Positions 35,584 through 45,376 are shown, counted from the first letter of the stretch. The stretch: 58,241 bases of DNA from Elusimicrobiota bacterium (GCA_026388115.1 JAPLKK010000119.1:1-58241); one strand, 5' to 3'. A program made the numbers and translations. The notes: generated from the letters alone by a model not told the origin.

Positions 35584-36810
35584 TCAGCCTGAGGCTCGAG
35601 AGGCGAGCCCGTGCCGCACCGATTCGAGGACCTGGGAAGGCGGGATGTCCATGCAGACGTTGCGGCGGCACGAGCTCTGGCGCCCGTTGAAGGCCGAGAA
35701 GCACGGGCTGCACGCCAGGCCGCGGTAAACCACGTGGACCTTGTCGCCCAAGGGTCTCCACAACAGCGGCGTCTCCGGACCGAACAGCACCACGATGTCG
35801 ATCTCCGTCAGCGTGGCGAAATGAGCCGGGCCGCTGTCGTTGGTGACCAACACGGCTGAGCGCCCGTAGAGCGTCAGCAGCTCGCGCAGGGTCGTCTTCC
35901 CGGCGGCCGAACGGCAGCGAGGAGACCCCACGGCCGCTTCCAGCTTCTCGACGGCGGCCGCCTCCAGCTCGCTCCCCGTCAGCAGGATGAACGCCTTCGG
36001 GATCTCCGCAAGGATCAGCTTCGCCAGCTCCACATAGCGCTCATCCGCCCATTTGCGCAGCGGGACGCCGCCGAGGTCGCCGTTGTTAGAATTGAGCAGG
36101 ACGACGAGGTCGCCGGCTCGGACCCCGGCCTGGGCCAGCAGGCGCTCCACGTTCGCCGAATCCTGCGCGGCGGGCTGGAAACGCCGTCGAGGCGGCAGCG
36201 GGGCCGCGCAAGCGTACTCGAGGCGCGGAAGATCTCCCGGCGGGCTTTCCACGGCTTTCGCGAGCACCTCGAACATCCGGCTGATGTGGATGTGCGGATT
36301 GAACCTGACGCGGTGGGTGAGAAGCTGCCCGCGATACGGCCCCTCGCCGAAATAGGCGTGGCAGCCTACGCGCTGGCGGCAGCCGGCTGACCACGCGAAC
36401 AGGGCCGTGGCCCGCGCGAAGAAGTCCAGGTCCAGGGAGCACTCCACGCCCAAGCGCCTGAGGCGCAAGACGGCGGCGATCGCGTCGGCCGCGAAATGCG
36501 GGAAGGAATCGGTGCGCAGGGTCAGGATGTTCTCGCGCGGCAGGTAATCCAAGATCTCCAGCAAGCCCTTGGCCTCCGCGAACGTCAGGAAATAGAGGTT
36601 TTCGCGGCCCACCACGGCCCTCAACGAGCTGACGGCGGACTCGAGGCTGATGAGGGCCCCGAGTTCCGAAAGCTTGATGACGACCACGCTCCGCGGCCGG
36701 CCGTCCGGGCTCTTCCGCCGCCAGCGGAACGGGGCCGAGAGAAGGGTGGCGGCGAGGCAGAGGGGAACGCCGAGCCAGGAGTCCACTCTCCTCATCGAGC
36801 TTACTTTCAT
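35584..36810 (-). CDS. GT9 (ADP-heptose:LPS heptosyltransferase-like) glycosyltransferase
   Basis: RSVVVIKLSELGALISLESAVSSLR, FILLTGSELEAAAVEKLEA, LVTNDSGPAHFATLTEIDIVVLFGPETP. Confidence 0.85.
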   Translation of the reverse strand: MKVSSMRRVDSWLGVPLCLAATLLSAPFRWRRKSPDGRPRSVVVIKLSELGALISLESAVSSLRAVVGRENLYFLTFAEAKGLLEILDYLPRENILTLRTDSFPHFAADAIAAVLRLRRLGVECSLDLDFFARATALFAWSAGCRQRVGCHAYFGEGPYRGQLLTHRVRFNPHIHISRMFEVLAKAVESPPGDLPRLEYACAAPLPPRRRFQPAAQDSANVERLLAQAGVRAGDLVVLLNSNNGDLGGVPLRKWADERYVELAKLILAEIPKAFILLTGSELEAAAVEKLEAAVGSPRCRSAAGKTTLRELLTLYGRSAVLVTNDSGPAHFATLTEIDIVVLFGPETPLLWRPLGDKVHVVYRGLACSPCFSAFNGRQSSCRRNVCMDIPPSQVLESVRHGLASRASG

Positions 36811-36838
36811 GCTGGAGGACAGTTTAGCATCTCGACGC

Positions 36839-37981
36839 TTACACGATGAGGCCCTTCCAGAGCAGCCTTAGGAAGTCTTGCCAGAACAGGGCCCTGATCC
36901 CCGGGCCCATGTCGCGTGTGACCGGGTCGAGGCTGACGACGGCGTAGTCCTTGACCAAGCCCTCTTCCTTCAATGCCATCAGCCCTTTGAGGTGATTGGA
37001 CTGGACTTGCCTCGTCGCCTTGATCTCGACGGCGAGTTTGCTGCCGATCAGAAGATCCACCTCGAAGCCGTTCTTGGTGCGCCAGAAATGCAGCGGCACG
37101 TCCTTGCCCGTTAGGCCCAGGTAGGCCCGTGTCTCCATGACGATAAAGTGTTCGAAGGCGTCGCCGAAGGCGGGGTTGCCGGCCGAGATGGGGGTCCGCT
37201 TCGTGACGTGGTTCACGACGCCGATGTCGAAGAAGTAGAACTTCGAGCGCGTGATCGCCTTCCGCGTCTTCGTCTCAAGGAAGGGAGAGAGCTCGAATCC
37301 CATGTGGGTATCCTTGAGGACGGAGATGTAGTTCTCGATGGTCCGTGGAGGTACCCCCGCGTCGTTGGCGAGATTCTGATAGTTGATCTCCGATCCATTG
37401 GACACGGCGAGAACGTCCATGAAGCGCACGAAGTTCTCGATTTTCCTCGTCAGCGCCTCGGCCTGAACCTCTTCGTGGATGTAGAGGCGGCTATACGCCT
37501 TCAAGTCCTCTTCAGGGGACTCTGAAAGGTAGACTTTCGGAAGCCCGCCGCGGTTGACGTATCGGAGGAGGTCGAAGCCCGGGATCTCCTCCGAGGTCAG
37601 AGGGTAGAAGGAGGCCTCCCATGCGCGACCGCCCAACATGTTCGCGCCCCCGCGTCGGAGCTTGCGCGCGGAACTGCCGGTCAGCAGGAAGCGGATGCCC
37701 CTCTCCTCGATGAGCCGGTGGACCTCATCGAGGAGCCTGGGGATCTTCTGGATCTCGTCGATGACGACGGCCTTCTCCCCCGCGGCGATCTCCTCGGAAA
37801 GCTGTCTGGGCCTCCTCATCAATCGGTCGTATACGTCGCTATCGAGGAGATCGAAGAGGGGGATGTCCCCGAGCGTCTTCTTGATCCAAAAGCTCTTTCC
37901 CGTGCCCCTGGGGCCGAACAAGAAGAAGCTGTTCTTGGCCAGGCTCTTTCTCAGGTCGAGGAATCGTTTGAACGTCGTCAT
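36839..37981 (-). CDS. AAA ATPase with C-terminal DUF4143-like domain
   Basis: FFLFGPRGTGKSFWIKKTL (Walker A), KAVVIDEIQKIPRLLDEVH (Walker B), LLTGSSARKLRRGGANMLGGRA, FWRTKNGFEVDLLIGSKLAVEIKATRQV. Confidence 0.9.
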   Translation of the reverse strand: MTTFKRFLDLRKSLAKNSFFLFGPRGTGKSFWIKKTLGDIPLFDLLDSDVYDRLMRRPRQLSEEIAAGEKAVVIDEIQKIPRLLDEVHRLIEERGIRFLLTGSSARKLRRGGANMLGGRAWEASFYPLTSEEIPGFDLLRYVNRGGLPKVYLSESPEEDLKAYSRLYIHEEVQAEALTRKIENFVRFMDVLAVSNGSEINYQNLANDAGVPPRTIENYISVLKDTHMGFELSPFLETKTRKAITRSKFYFFDIGVVNHVTKRTPISAGNPAFGDAFEHFIVMETRAYLGLTGKDVPLHFWRTKNGFEVDLLIGSKLAVEIKATRQVQSNHLKGLMALKEEGLVKDYAVVSLDPVTRDMGPGIRALFWQDFLRLLWKGLIV

Positions 37982-38058
37982 GCATCGTCCGCTGTCGACC
38001 GCTCTATTACACCAAACAAGTCAAGACCTTTTTAGGGCAATATGGAAATACAATCGCG

Positions 38059-38759
38059 CTACGCGGCCGGGTCGGCGTGGCGGAAACGGTACCAGTCCCA
38101 GTGGCCGCGGAGCTTGAGCTCGAAGAGCTCGACGGTGTCCACGGCCAGGATCTCGTTGCGGCACAGGAGCATCGGATCGCGGCCGGGCTCGTTGAGGCCG
38201 AAGCGGCTGGTGCCCGCCGCGGTGAAGCCCGCGGCGCGGACGAGGCCGGCGACGCGGCGATCCGCCGAGCCGTGCGGGTACGACATGAGCGTGACCGGCC
38301 GTCCGAGGACGTCCTCGATGAACTTGCGGCTGTCCATCAGCTCCCGGCTCACGGCCGCGTCGTCGGCCTTCTTCAACCGGATATGGCTCATCCCGTGCGC
38401 GCCGATCTGCGCGCCGGCGACAGTCGCGAGCTCCTTGAGCTGCTCGCGCGTCAAGTGGTGCGGAGAGCCGTCGCGGATGAAGCCGGGCGTGACGAAGACG
38501 GTGAAGGGGATGTTCCGCGCCGCGAGGATCGGCGCCGCGGTGGTGAGCGCGTCGCGATAGCCGTCGTGAGGCGGTCCATGTGCTCCTCGAAGCGCTTGGG
38601 CTCGATCGACAGCCCGTAGGGGTCTTCAGGGAGCTTCGTCCCGACCGAATGATAGAGCAGCACGCGCTGGCCGGCTTTGGGCAGCGGCGGCACGCCCGCC
38701 AGCCGCATCGCGCGAGAAAGCGCCGTGAACGCCGCGTACTTGAAAGAAGCGCCTGTCAT
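38059..38759 (-). pseudogene. Polysaccharide deacetylase (NodB-like) with internal deletion/frameshift
   Basis: N-term frame GQRVLLYHSVGTKLPEDPYGLSIEPKRFEEHMDRL jumps to another frame at DGYRDALTTAAPILAARNIPFTVFVTPGFIRDGSPHHLTREQLKELATVAGAQIGAHGMSHIRL; segment with the TFDD motif missing. Confidence 0.7.
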
Positions 38760-39784
38760 GCCAAGCTGCCCTGCTTGAGCCAAAGGCCGAGGTTGAAGGC
38801 GCGCCTGGTCCAGGGCGACGGGGACCACTCCCATTCGCCCAACTGCTCGACAGCCCGGGCCTGGAGGCCTCGCTTGAAATTGAACACGCCCCAGTTGCGC
38901 AGCGGATCGATGCCGGTGAGGTCGAATTCCTTAAAGCCCGCGTCCTTGAGACGGGTGATGGCGCGCCAGTACATGAAGTTGGGCAGATTGCGCTCAAGGC
39001 CCCAAGCATTGGCCGCGGACAGCGCGAAGTATGCCTTCTCCTTGAAGGTCCAGAGCGCGCCGCCGCAGCCATCCTTGCCTTGGGCCTTGACTACCATGAA
39101 CTCGATCTGGCCGCCGAGCTCCTTGGACATGCGCTCGAGGTCGGCGAGGCTCAGGCTCTGTGCTCTGAGCCCTTTGCGCTCCACGAGCTCATTGTGCAGG
39201 GGCAGATATCGCTGCCACAACGAAGAGTCGCTGCCGAAAGTGATCTCAGGCACGGCGGCCTCGGCCCGGCGCAATTGGTTTCGCCAATTGCGCTCCAAGC
39301 CGGCCATGAGCTCGTCGAGGCTGCGGTTGAGCTCCACGACGTAGGTCAGGCCCGTGTCCAAAGGCAGGAGGGGCCGGACAAAACCGCGCTGGCGTAAAAC
39401 GAGCTGGGCTTCCAGGTCCATGGACCCGGCCAGGTTGAGACGCAGGACCGGACGGGAGTAAGTTGCGAGATGGGACTTGAGCCCTTCGAGGTACTTGGAC
39501 AGGGAAGCGAAATCCTGCTCAATGGGCCGGTCTTTTCTGAAGACGGGTCCGCCGTTGATCCACAAGACCGTGGCGGCGCCCACGGGCGCCTTGCGCAGAA
39601 GGCCAAGGGCCATGGCCATGGGCGTCTCGCCGTTCAACAGGGCCGTCGGGATGACTTCCCAGGAGTTCTTCTTCCACGCTCCCCATGCCCAAGTTTGCTT
39701 GACGTGGTAGTCATCGAAACCGGAGAGCCACTTGTCCCAATTCGGCTGGGCTTCCTCAGCCGACAAGCAACGCCATGTCACCAT
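38756..39784 (-). CDS. FemAB-like/GNAT-fold peptidoglycan-bridge-type acyltransferase
   Basis: FDDYHVKQTWAWGAWKKNSWEVIPTAL, LERNWRNQLRRAEAAVPEITFG, ALSAANAWGLERNLPNFMYWRAITRLKDAGFKEFDLTGIDPLRNWGVFNFKRGL. Confidence 0.82.
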   Translation of the reverse strand: MVTWRCLSAEEAQPNWDKWLSGFDDYHVKQTWAWGAWKKNSWEVIPTALLNGETPMAMALGLLRKAPVGAATVLWINGGPVFRKDRPIEQDFASLSKYLEGLKSHLATYSRPVLRLNLAGSMDLEAQLVLRQRGFVRPLLPLDTGLTYVVELNRSLDELMAGLERNWRNQLRRAEAAVPEITFGSDSSLWQRYLPLHNELVERKGLRAQSLSLADLERMSKELGGQIEFMVVKAQGKDGCGGALWTFKEKAYFALSAANAWGLERNLPNFMYWRAITRLKDAGFKEFDLTGIDPLRNWGVFNFKRGLQARAVEQLGEWEWSPSPWTRRAFNLGLWLKQGSLA

Positions 39785-40821
39785 AGGAAGTGGGCTCCTC
39801 GTATGTCCTTGTAGTGCTGCGGCGCCGCCGCCGCCACCTCGACGGGCAGGTCCGGCCAGGGCAGACTGAAGAGGCCGCAAGCGTTGAGTTTGGACTCGGC
39901 CTTGTCCGCGGCCTCCCCTGCCGCGTGGTAAGGGAACAAATACGGCGTCGCATGCTCAGGCAGGCTGGGAAATACCGGCGTGACTCCGCAACCCGCAAGC
40001 AGGTCCGCGCAAAAGGCATAGAGAGCCCGGCGCCGTTCGGTCTCCGCTTGAGGCTCGGCGCAAAGCTGCGGCCCGCCCAACTCGGCGCAAGGCTCTGGGG
40101 TGCCCGGGATACGCGCTTCCCCTTCAGGGTCAGGCGGCGGCAGCTCTTGCCCGGCCTTAAGCGCCCGCAGCCGGCGGCCCAAGCGGATAGCGCTCCACGC
40201 GCCCTTGGCGCCCACGATGGGCGCCAGCTCGCGCAGCCAGCGCCGCTTGCCGGCCGGGCGCGGCGTAAAGGGCAATTGCCCGGCGGCCTGCCCCCAAAGA
40301 GCCGGATCATTGACCGCCAGAGCTCCTCCGTCCGGCAGGGGCATGGATTTTCGCAGGCTGAAGATCCCCAAAGGCGCGCGGCAGCCCAGGGCACGGCCTT
40401 GCCCGTCCCGGCTGAACAGGCCGTGGCAATTGTCCTCGATGAGAAGCGCGCCCGTGCGGCGGCAGTACTCTTCGAACGGGGCCAAGTCCTGGGCAAAGCC
40501 GAAGAAGTTGACGGCCACGACCGCGCAAGCCTGCGGCCAATCCCGCGGATGGGCGGCCGGCTCGAGGGCAGGGGTCAAACCATAATAGACCGGCCTGGCG
40601 CCCAAGACCGCAACCGAGGCCACGACTTCCCGGCAGAGATACCCCGGCAGCAGGACCGCCTTGCCAGGCTCCGCGCCGGCCAGGCGCAAGGCCTCCTTCA
40701 AGGCCCAGCGGCCTAGGCTAAAGTAGCGCAGCCGGTCATGCCCAAGGACCTCTTCGAAGCGCCAGGCGCGGCGCGCGCGAGGGGGCTGATAGACCGAGGC
40801 GAGCAGTCCGCTCTCTTCCAT
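39778..40821 (-). CDS. DegT/DnrJ/EryC1-like PLP-dependent aminotransferase
   Basis: GKAVLLPGYLCREVVASVAVLGARPVYYGL, ALLIEDNCHGLF, LGIFSLRKSMPLPDGGALAV. Confidence 0.78.
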   Translation of the reverse strand: MEESGLLASVYQPPRARRAWRFEEVLGHDRLRYFSLGRWALKEALRLAGAEPGKAVLLPGYLCREVVASVAVLGARPVYYGLTPALEPAAHPRDWPQACAVVAVNFFGFAQDLAPFEEYCRRTGALLIEDNCHGLFSRDGQGRALGCRAPLGIFSLRKSMPLPDGGALAVNDPALWGQAAGQLPFTPRPAGKRRWLRELAPIVGAKGAWSAIRLGRRLRALKAGQELPPPDPEGEARIPGTPEPCAELGGPQLCAEPQAETERRRALYAFCADLLAGCGVTPVFPSLPEHATPYLFPYHAAGEAADKAESKLNACGLFSLPWPDLPVEVAAAAPQHYKDIRGAHFLW

Positions 40822-41748
40822 TCAACGCCCCCTTCTCAGAAGCCACAGGAAAGCGCGCGCGAGGTTGCGCGGGTCCCAGGGGAACGTGGACAGCATCCGC
40901 CTGAGGTAGCGGACCTGAAGCTCGGGATCCTCGCCATGAAACATCAGCTGGCCCAGTGCGGAACGATAGACGGAGGCGAGGCGCCGGCGCATGCGAAGGC
41001 GGTCCGACAGAGAGGGCCGCTCGCCGAAGCGCGTCTTGAAATGGTCGTGAAGCAGCGCCTCGAGGTTGGAATGGTGATATTCGACGCGGCGCGAGGCCGC
41101 GCGCTCAACGAGCTGATACTCGCCCAGCACCCGGCCGAGGAAATGGAACCGCGCCGTCTTGGACAGGCGCATCCAGAAGTCGTAATCCTCGACGGTATTG
41201 AACTCGGGATTCTCGCGCATGCCGCCGATGGCCAGGGCCTTCTCCTTCTTGAACACGCTCGCCGACGGCGAGAGGGCGTTGCCGGCCATCAGCAGTCGGT
41301 CGTACATCCGGTCGACACCCGGGCCATTCGCGGACGTCCGCACGACGACGCCGTCCTTGACGATATTCTCGTTGTGGCAGACGAGGTCGACCTCGGGCCG
41401 CCGCTTGAATTCCGCCATGACCTCCTCGAGCTTCTCCGGCCGCCACAGGTCGTCGTGGTCCAACAGGGCGATGTAGGCGCCTTGCGCGGCGCGCATGCCC
41501 GTGTTGCGGGCGGCGGCGATCTTCTTATTCTCCTGGCGGATCGCCCGGCCGCGCAGCCCATGGCGCGCAAGGTAGCGTAGGGCGACCTCGCAGGTACCGT
41601 CGGTCGAGCCGTCGTCGACGACGATCACCTCGTAGTCCTTGAAGGTCTGGGCGCGCACCGTGTCGAGCGTCTTCTCGATGAACGCGGCCGCGTTATAGGC
41701 CGGGATCACGACGCTGACCAGCGGAGCCTCAGGTCTTGACGCGGGCAT
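40822..41748 (-). CDS. GT2 glycosyltransferase
   Basis: LVSVVIPAYNAAAFIEKTLDTVRAQTFKDYEVIVVDDGSTDGT, AARNTGMRAAQGAYIALLDHDDLW. Confidence 0.92.
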   Translation of the reverse strand: MPASRPEAPLVSVVIPAYNAAAFIEKTLDTVRAQTFKDYEVIVVDDGSTDGTCEVALRYLARHGLRGRAIRQENKKIAAARNTGMRAAQGAYIALLDHDDLWRPEKLEEVMAEFKRRPEVDLVCHNENIVKDGVVVRTSANGPGVDRMYDRLLMAGNALSPSASVFKKEKALAIGGMRENPEFNTVEDYDFWMRLSKTARFHFLGRVLGEYQLVERAASRRVEYHHSNLEALLHDHFKTRFGERPSLSDRLRMRRRLASVYRSALGQLMFHGEDPELQVRYLRRMLSTFPWDPRNLARAFLWLLRRGR

Positions 41749-42634
41749 GGGCCTTCATGTGGCCGAGGCCTTCCTCGAGGGCGATCGGCTTCACCCCGAG
41801 CTCCTTCTCCATCCGCCGCGTCACGAAGCTGGTGTTGGGCGGGCGCGAGGCGATGTCCGGGAAGGCCTTGCTCGTCACCGGCCGGATGAGCCCGGCGTCC
41901 AGGCCGAACGTCTTCGCGATCTGCCGGCCGAGCTCGACGCGGTTGACCACGTCGCGCCCGGCGAGATGGAACGTGCCGCTCAGCCGCCGCCGCACGATCT
42001 GCCAGAGCGCCTCGCCGCACTGGATGTTGTAGAGCGGGTTCTCGAAAACGTCGTCGACGAGCTGGATGGCCTCGCCGCGCATGAGCTTCTCCAGGATCCA
42101 CGTGGCCGGATTGGGACGGCAGACCGGATGGTTCCAGCCGTACATCAAGATCGGCCGCACGATGGCGTAGTCCTTCAGCGTCTCCTGCACGAGCCTCTCG
42201 CACTCGGCCTTGAGCCGGCCGTACTTGTTGACCGGGTTCAGCGCGGCGCTCTCGGCGTAAGGCGCCGAGCGCCCGTCGAAGACGGCGTTGGTCGAGATGT
42301 AGACGAAATGGCAGCCCGCGCGGCGGCTCGCCGACGTCACGTTGAGCGTCCCGACGAGATTGGATTCCAGGCTCTCGGCGTAGTGGCGCTCGACGTAGTC
42401 GACGCTCGCGATGCCGGCCGCGTGGACCACCGCGTCGAAATCGTGGCTCGCGAACAGCTGGTCCACCTTGGCTTTGTCGCGGATGTCGAGAACGATGTGC
42501 TTGGCACGATCGTCTTCGACCGCGTAGTCGCGCTGATGGAGGCTGAGGATCTTGACGCCCTTAGGAGCCGTCTCGCCCATGCCCTTGCCCAACAGGCCCG
42601 TTCCGCCCGTGATGAGGATCGTACCAGTCTTCAT
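41729..42634 (-). CDS. RmlD-like NAD(P)-dependent sugar reductase/epimerase
   Basis: TILITGGTGLLGKGMG, VVHAAGIASVDYVERHYAESLESNLVGTLNV, FVYISTNAVFDGRSAPYAESAALNPVNKYGRLKAECERLV. Confidence 0.88.
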   Translation of the reverse strand: MKTGTILITGGTGLLGKGMGETAPKGVKILSLHQRDYAVEDDRAKHIVLDIRDKAKVDQLFASHDFDAVVHAAGIASVDYVERHYAESLESNLVGTLNVTSASRRAGCHFVYISTNAVFDGRSAPYAESAALNPVNKYGRLKAECERLVQETLKDYAIVRPILMYGWNHPVCRPNPATWILEKLMRGEAIQLVDDVFENPLYNIQCGEALWQIVRRRLSGTFHLAGRDVVNRVELGRQIAKTFGLDAGLIRPVTSKAFPDIASRPPNTSFVTRRMEKELGVKPIALEEGLGHMKAHARVKT

Positions 42635-42715
42635 GGAGGATCTTCGCGACCGCCTCCCGGCATTTTATATCATTCGACGAACGGCTCCTATTTGTATGAT
42701 GGCTCACGGAAAGCG

Positions 42716-43402
42716 ATGAAGACGCCGAATGATCTTCAGGCCGTCCTCCTCTGCGGCGGCAAGGGCGAGCGCCTTCGCCCGCTGACGGCGGACCTGCCCA
42801 AGCCCCTGGTGCCCATCAAGGGGAAGCCCATCCTGGGATATGTGGTCGGCCATGCCCGCAAACACGCGATCAAGGACTTCATCGTCGCCGTCGGCTACAA
42901 GGCCGGCAAGATCAAGCGGTACCTGGAGCGGGAGCTGAAAATAAAGGCGGCGCTGGTGGATTCCGGCGACGTCGATATCATCAAGAGGATCGTGGATTGC
43001 GCTCCCCATATCAAGGGCGATTTCATCGTCTTGTACGGCGACACGCTTTCCGACGTGAACCTCAAGGAGCTCGCGCGCTTCCACCGTGGGCGGCCCGAGC
43101 CGGTCACGATCACGGTGTGGCCCCTGCGCAGCCCGTTCGGCGTCCTCGAGGTCACCGACGACGGCCAGATCCTGTCGTTCAAGGAGAAGCCGCTGCTCGA
43201 CCGCTGGATCAACATCGGCTACTTCTACTTCGAGAGAGAAGCCCTCGCGTGGATGAAGGATTTCGAGCACTTCGAGGATTTCCTCCATCATCTGGTGACC
43301 AAGGGGAAGATGAACGCGTTCCGGCACACCGGCATCCACATCACCGTCAACACGCACCAGGAGCTGCGGGAAGCCGAACGCAACATCGGGCGCGTCTCAT
43401 GA
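42716..43402 (+). CDS. Sugar-1-phosphate nucleotidyltransferase
   Basis: QAVLLCGGKGERLRPLTADLPKPLVPIKGKPILGYVV, GDFIVLYGDTLSDVNLKELARFH, INIGYFYFEREALAWM. Confidence 0.92.
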   Translation: MKTPNDLQAVLLCGGKGERLRPLTADLPKPLVPIKGKPILGYVVGHARKHAIKDFIVAVGYKAGKIKRYLERELKIKAALVDSGDVDIIKRIVDCAPHIKGDFIVLYGDTLSDVNLKELARFHRGRPEPVTITVWPLRSPFGVLEVTDDGQILSFKEKPLLDRWINIGYFYFEREALAWMKDFEHFEDFLHHLVTKGKMNAFRHTGIHITVNTHQELREAERNIGRVS

Positions 43403-44439
43403 AGAACGGCTTCTGGCGCGGCAAGAACGTCTTCGTCACCGGCATCAACGGCTTCATCGGCGGCAACCTGGCCAAGGGTTTGCTGGCCCAGGAAGCGCGC
43501 GTGGTGGGCCTGCTGCGAAACAAGAACGAAGACACCCTGCTGTATTTCGAGAAGCTGGCCGGCAAGGTGACCCTGATCGACGGCGACCTTTGCGACAAGG
43601 AGCTGATGGAGCGGATCATCGTCGAAGAGCGCATCGATTGCGTCTTTCACCTGGCCGCCCAGGTGGAGGTCGGGGTGGGGATGGCCAACCCCTATCTGAC
43701 CTGTGAGACCAATATCCGCGGGACCTACACCCTGCTCGAGGCGGTCCGGCAGTTCGCGAAGAACATCAAGGCGGTCGTTGTCGCCTCCACCGACAAGGCG
43801 TACGGCTCCTACGGCCGGGACATGATGCCCTATAAGGAAGATTACCCGCTCAAGCCCCGCTATCCCTATGACACGTCCAAGGCGTGCGCGGACATGCTCG
43901 CCCGCGCCTACGCCTCCGACGTCTACCGGCTGCCGATCGTCGTGACGCGCTTTTGCAACATCTTCGGCCCGGGCCAGCTGAACTTCTCCGCCATCGTGCC
44001 CGACGCGATCACCTCGGCCCAAGGGTACACGGAGTTCATCCCTCGCGGGGACGGCTCGCAAATCAGGGACTTCATCTACGTCGAGGACGTCATCGAGCTC
44101 TATCTGACCATGGGCGAGGCCCTGGCCAAGGACCCGAGAGGGATCGCGGGCGAGGTCTTCAACGCGGGGACCAACTCCCCCATCTCCGTGCGGAGGGTCG
44201 TGGAGCAGATCTACAACATGTCCGGCGACAAGAAAGGCTTGGCGCGGGTCTTGTCTCTGATGAAAGGGAAGAAGACGGTGGGCGAGATCGACTGCCAGTA
44301 TATGGATTTCGAGAAGGTGAACAAGATTTTCGGCTGGAAACCGCGCCACGACTTCAAAGCGGGCCTGCAGAAGACTTATCGGTGGTTCGAACGCTACAAC
44401 GAGCATCGGTTCCGCGCCCGCCAGGATGCCCGTCGCTGA
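43399..44439 (+). CDS. NAD-dependent dehydratase/epimerase, CDP-glucose 4,6-dehydratase-like
   Basis: NVFVTGINGFIGGNLAKGLLAQEARVVGLLR, VFHLAAQVEVGVGMANPYLTCETNIRGTYTLLEAVRQ, VVASTDKAYGSYG, YPYDTSKACADMLARAYASDVYRLPIVVTRFCNIFGPGQLNFS. Confidence 0.88.
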   Translation: MKNGFWRGKNVFVTGINGFIGGNLAKGLLAQEARVVGLLRNKNEDTLLYFEKLAGKVTLIDGDLCDKELMERIIVEERIDCVFHLAAQVEVGVGMANPYLTCETNIRGTYTLLEAVRQFAKNIKAVVVASTDKAYGSYGRDMMPYKEDYPLKPRYPYDTSKACADMLARAYASDVYRLPIVVTRFCNIFGPGQLNFSAIVPDAITSAQGYTEFIPRGDGSQIRDFIYVEDVIELYLTMGEALAKDPRGIAGEVFNAGTNSPISVRRVVEQIYNMSGDKKGLARVLSLMKGKKTVGEIDCQYMDFEKVNKIFGWKPRHDFKAGLQKTYRWFERYNEHRFRARQDARR

Positions 44440-45376
44440 CATCACGGTCGTCTTTCCGTACTACAACGAGGCGGAAACCATCCGAACGACCCTCGACCTC
44501 ATGAGCCGGCAGACGCTGATGCCGCGCGAGGTATACTTCGTCAACTCCTCCTCGACCGACGGCTCCGCGCGCATCGTCGATGATTGGATCGCGGCCAATC
44601 AGCCGCGCTTTGAAACGAAGTTCCACAACGTCTCCGAGGGCACCGGCACCCCCTCCTCTTCGAAGAACGTCGGCATCCGGCGCGCGGCCTGCGACTGGGT
44701 GGCCTTCATGGACTGCGGCCAGCGGTTCCAAGAAGACTGGCTGGAGAGGCAATGGGCTTACGTCAGGTCGCATCCGGAGGTCGATCTGGTCTCCGGCGGC
44801 TGCGTCATGACGGGCGAGGGGCTCATCGACCAGTCGGCGGTGGCGATGACCTCCGGCTACAAGGCTTTTCGGCCCTGCGTGCCGACGTCTCTCGTCAAGA
44901 AGACCGTTTTCGACAAGACCGGGCCGTTCAGAGAGAACCGCCGCGCCGGCTACGACGCGTCCTGGGCGTCGTCGCTTGCGAGGGCGGGAGTGCGGCGGGG
45001 CATCAACGAGGACGTCGTGATCCGCTACCTCGGCGTCAATTACGCCGATTCGCTTTCCGAGTGCTTCAGCAAGGCTTTCCGTTATGCCGTCCCGATGGTC
45101 GGCCTTCCCGGCTGCTACACCCCCTACGCTTATCTCGCCGCCTTGGTCGTCGCGGCGTCCTGCTGCGCTCGCCATCCGAGGAGCTTCTGGCTCTTTCTGG
45201 CCGCCTACGTTCTCTTCCGCGGCTACTATTATCCGGCGCGCAAATCACGGGGATTCGCGCTGATCAAAGAACGCAAGCTCGCCCTCCTCACCTTGCCCCT
45301 GACGGCGATCGTGATCGACGCCGGACGGACGTTGGGATACATGAAAGGTATAATCGTCGAACCATGGCTACGCTGA
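44426..45376 (+). CDS. GT2 glycosyltransferase
   Basis: ITVVFPYYNEAETIRTTLDLMSRQTLMPREVYFVNSSSTDGSARIVDDW, SSSKNVGIRRAACDWVAFMDCGQ. Confidence 0.88.
   Translation: MPVADITVVFPYYNEAETIRTTLDLMSRQTLMPREVYFVNSSSTDGSARIVDDWIAANQPRFETKFHNVSEGTGTPSSSKNVGIRRAACDWVAFMDCGQRFQEDWLERQWAYVRSHPEVDLVSGGCVMTGEGLIDQSAVAMTSGYKAFRPCVPTSLVKKTVFDKTGPFRENRRAGYDASWASSLARAGVRRGINEDVVIRYLGVNYADSLSECFSKAFRYAVPMVGLPGCYTPYAYLAALVVAASCCARHPRSFWLFLAAYVLFRGYYYPARKSRGFALIKERKLALLTLPLTAIVIDAGRTLGYMKGIIVEPWLR
45349..45354 (+). promoter_or_regulatory. -10-like TATAAT within the 3' end of the preceding gene
   Basis: ggTATAATcgtcgaaccATGG, 9 nt before the ATG at 45364. Confidence 0.4.

Noticed and set aside
36839-37981. AAA/DUF4143 ATPase as a defence system
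   Set aside because: Single-gene family with no partner effector, nuclease or toxin next to it; no sequence support for a defence function
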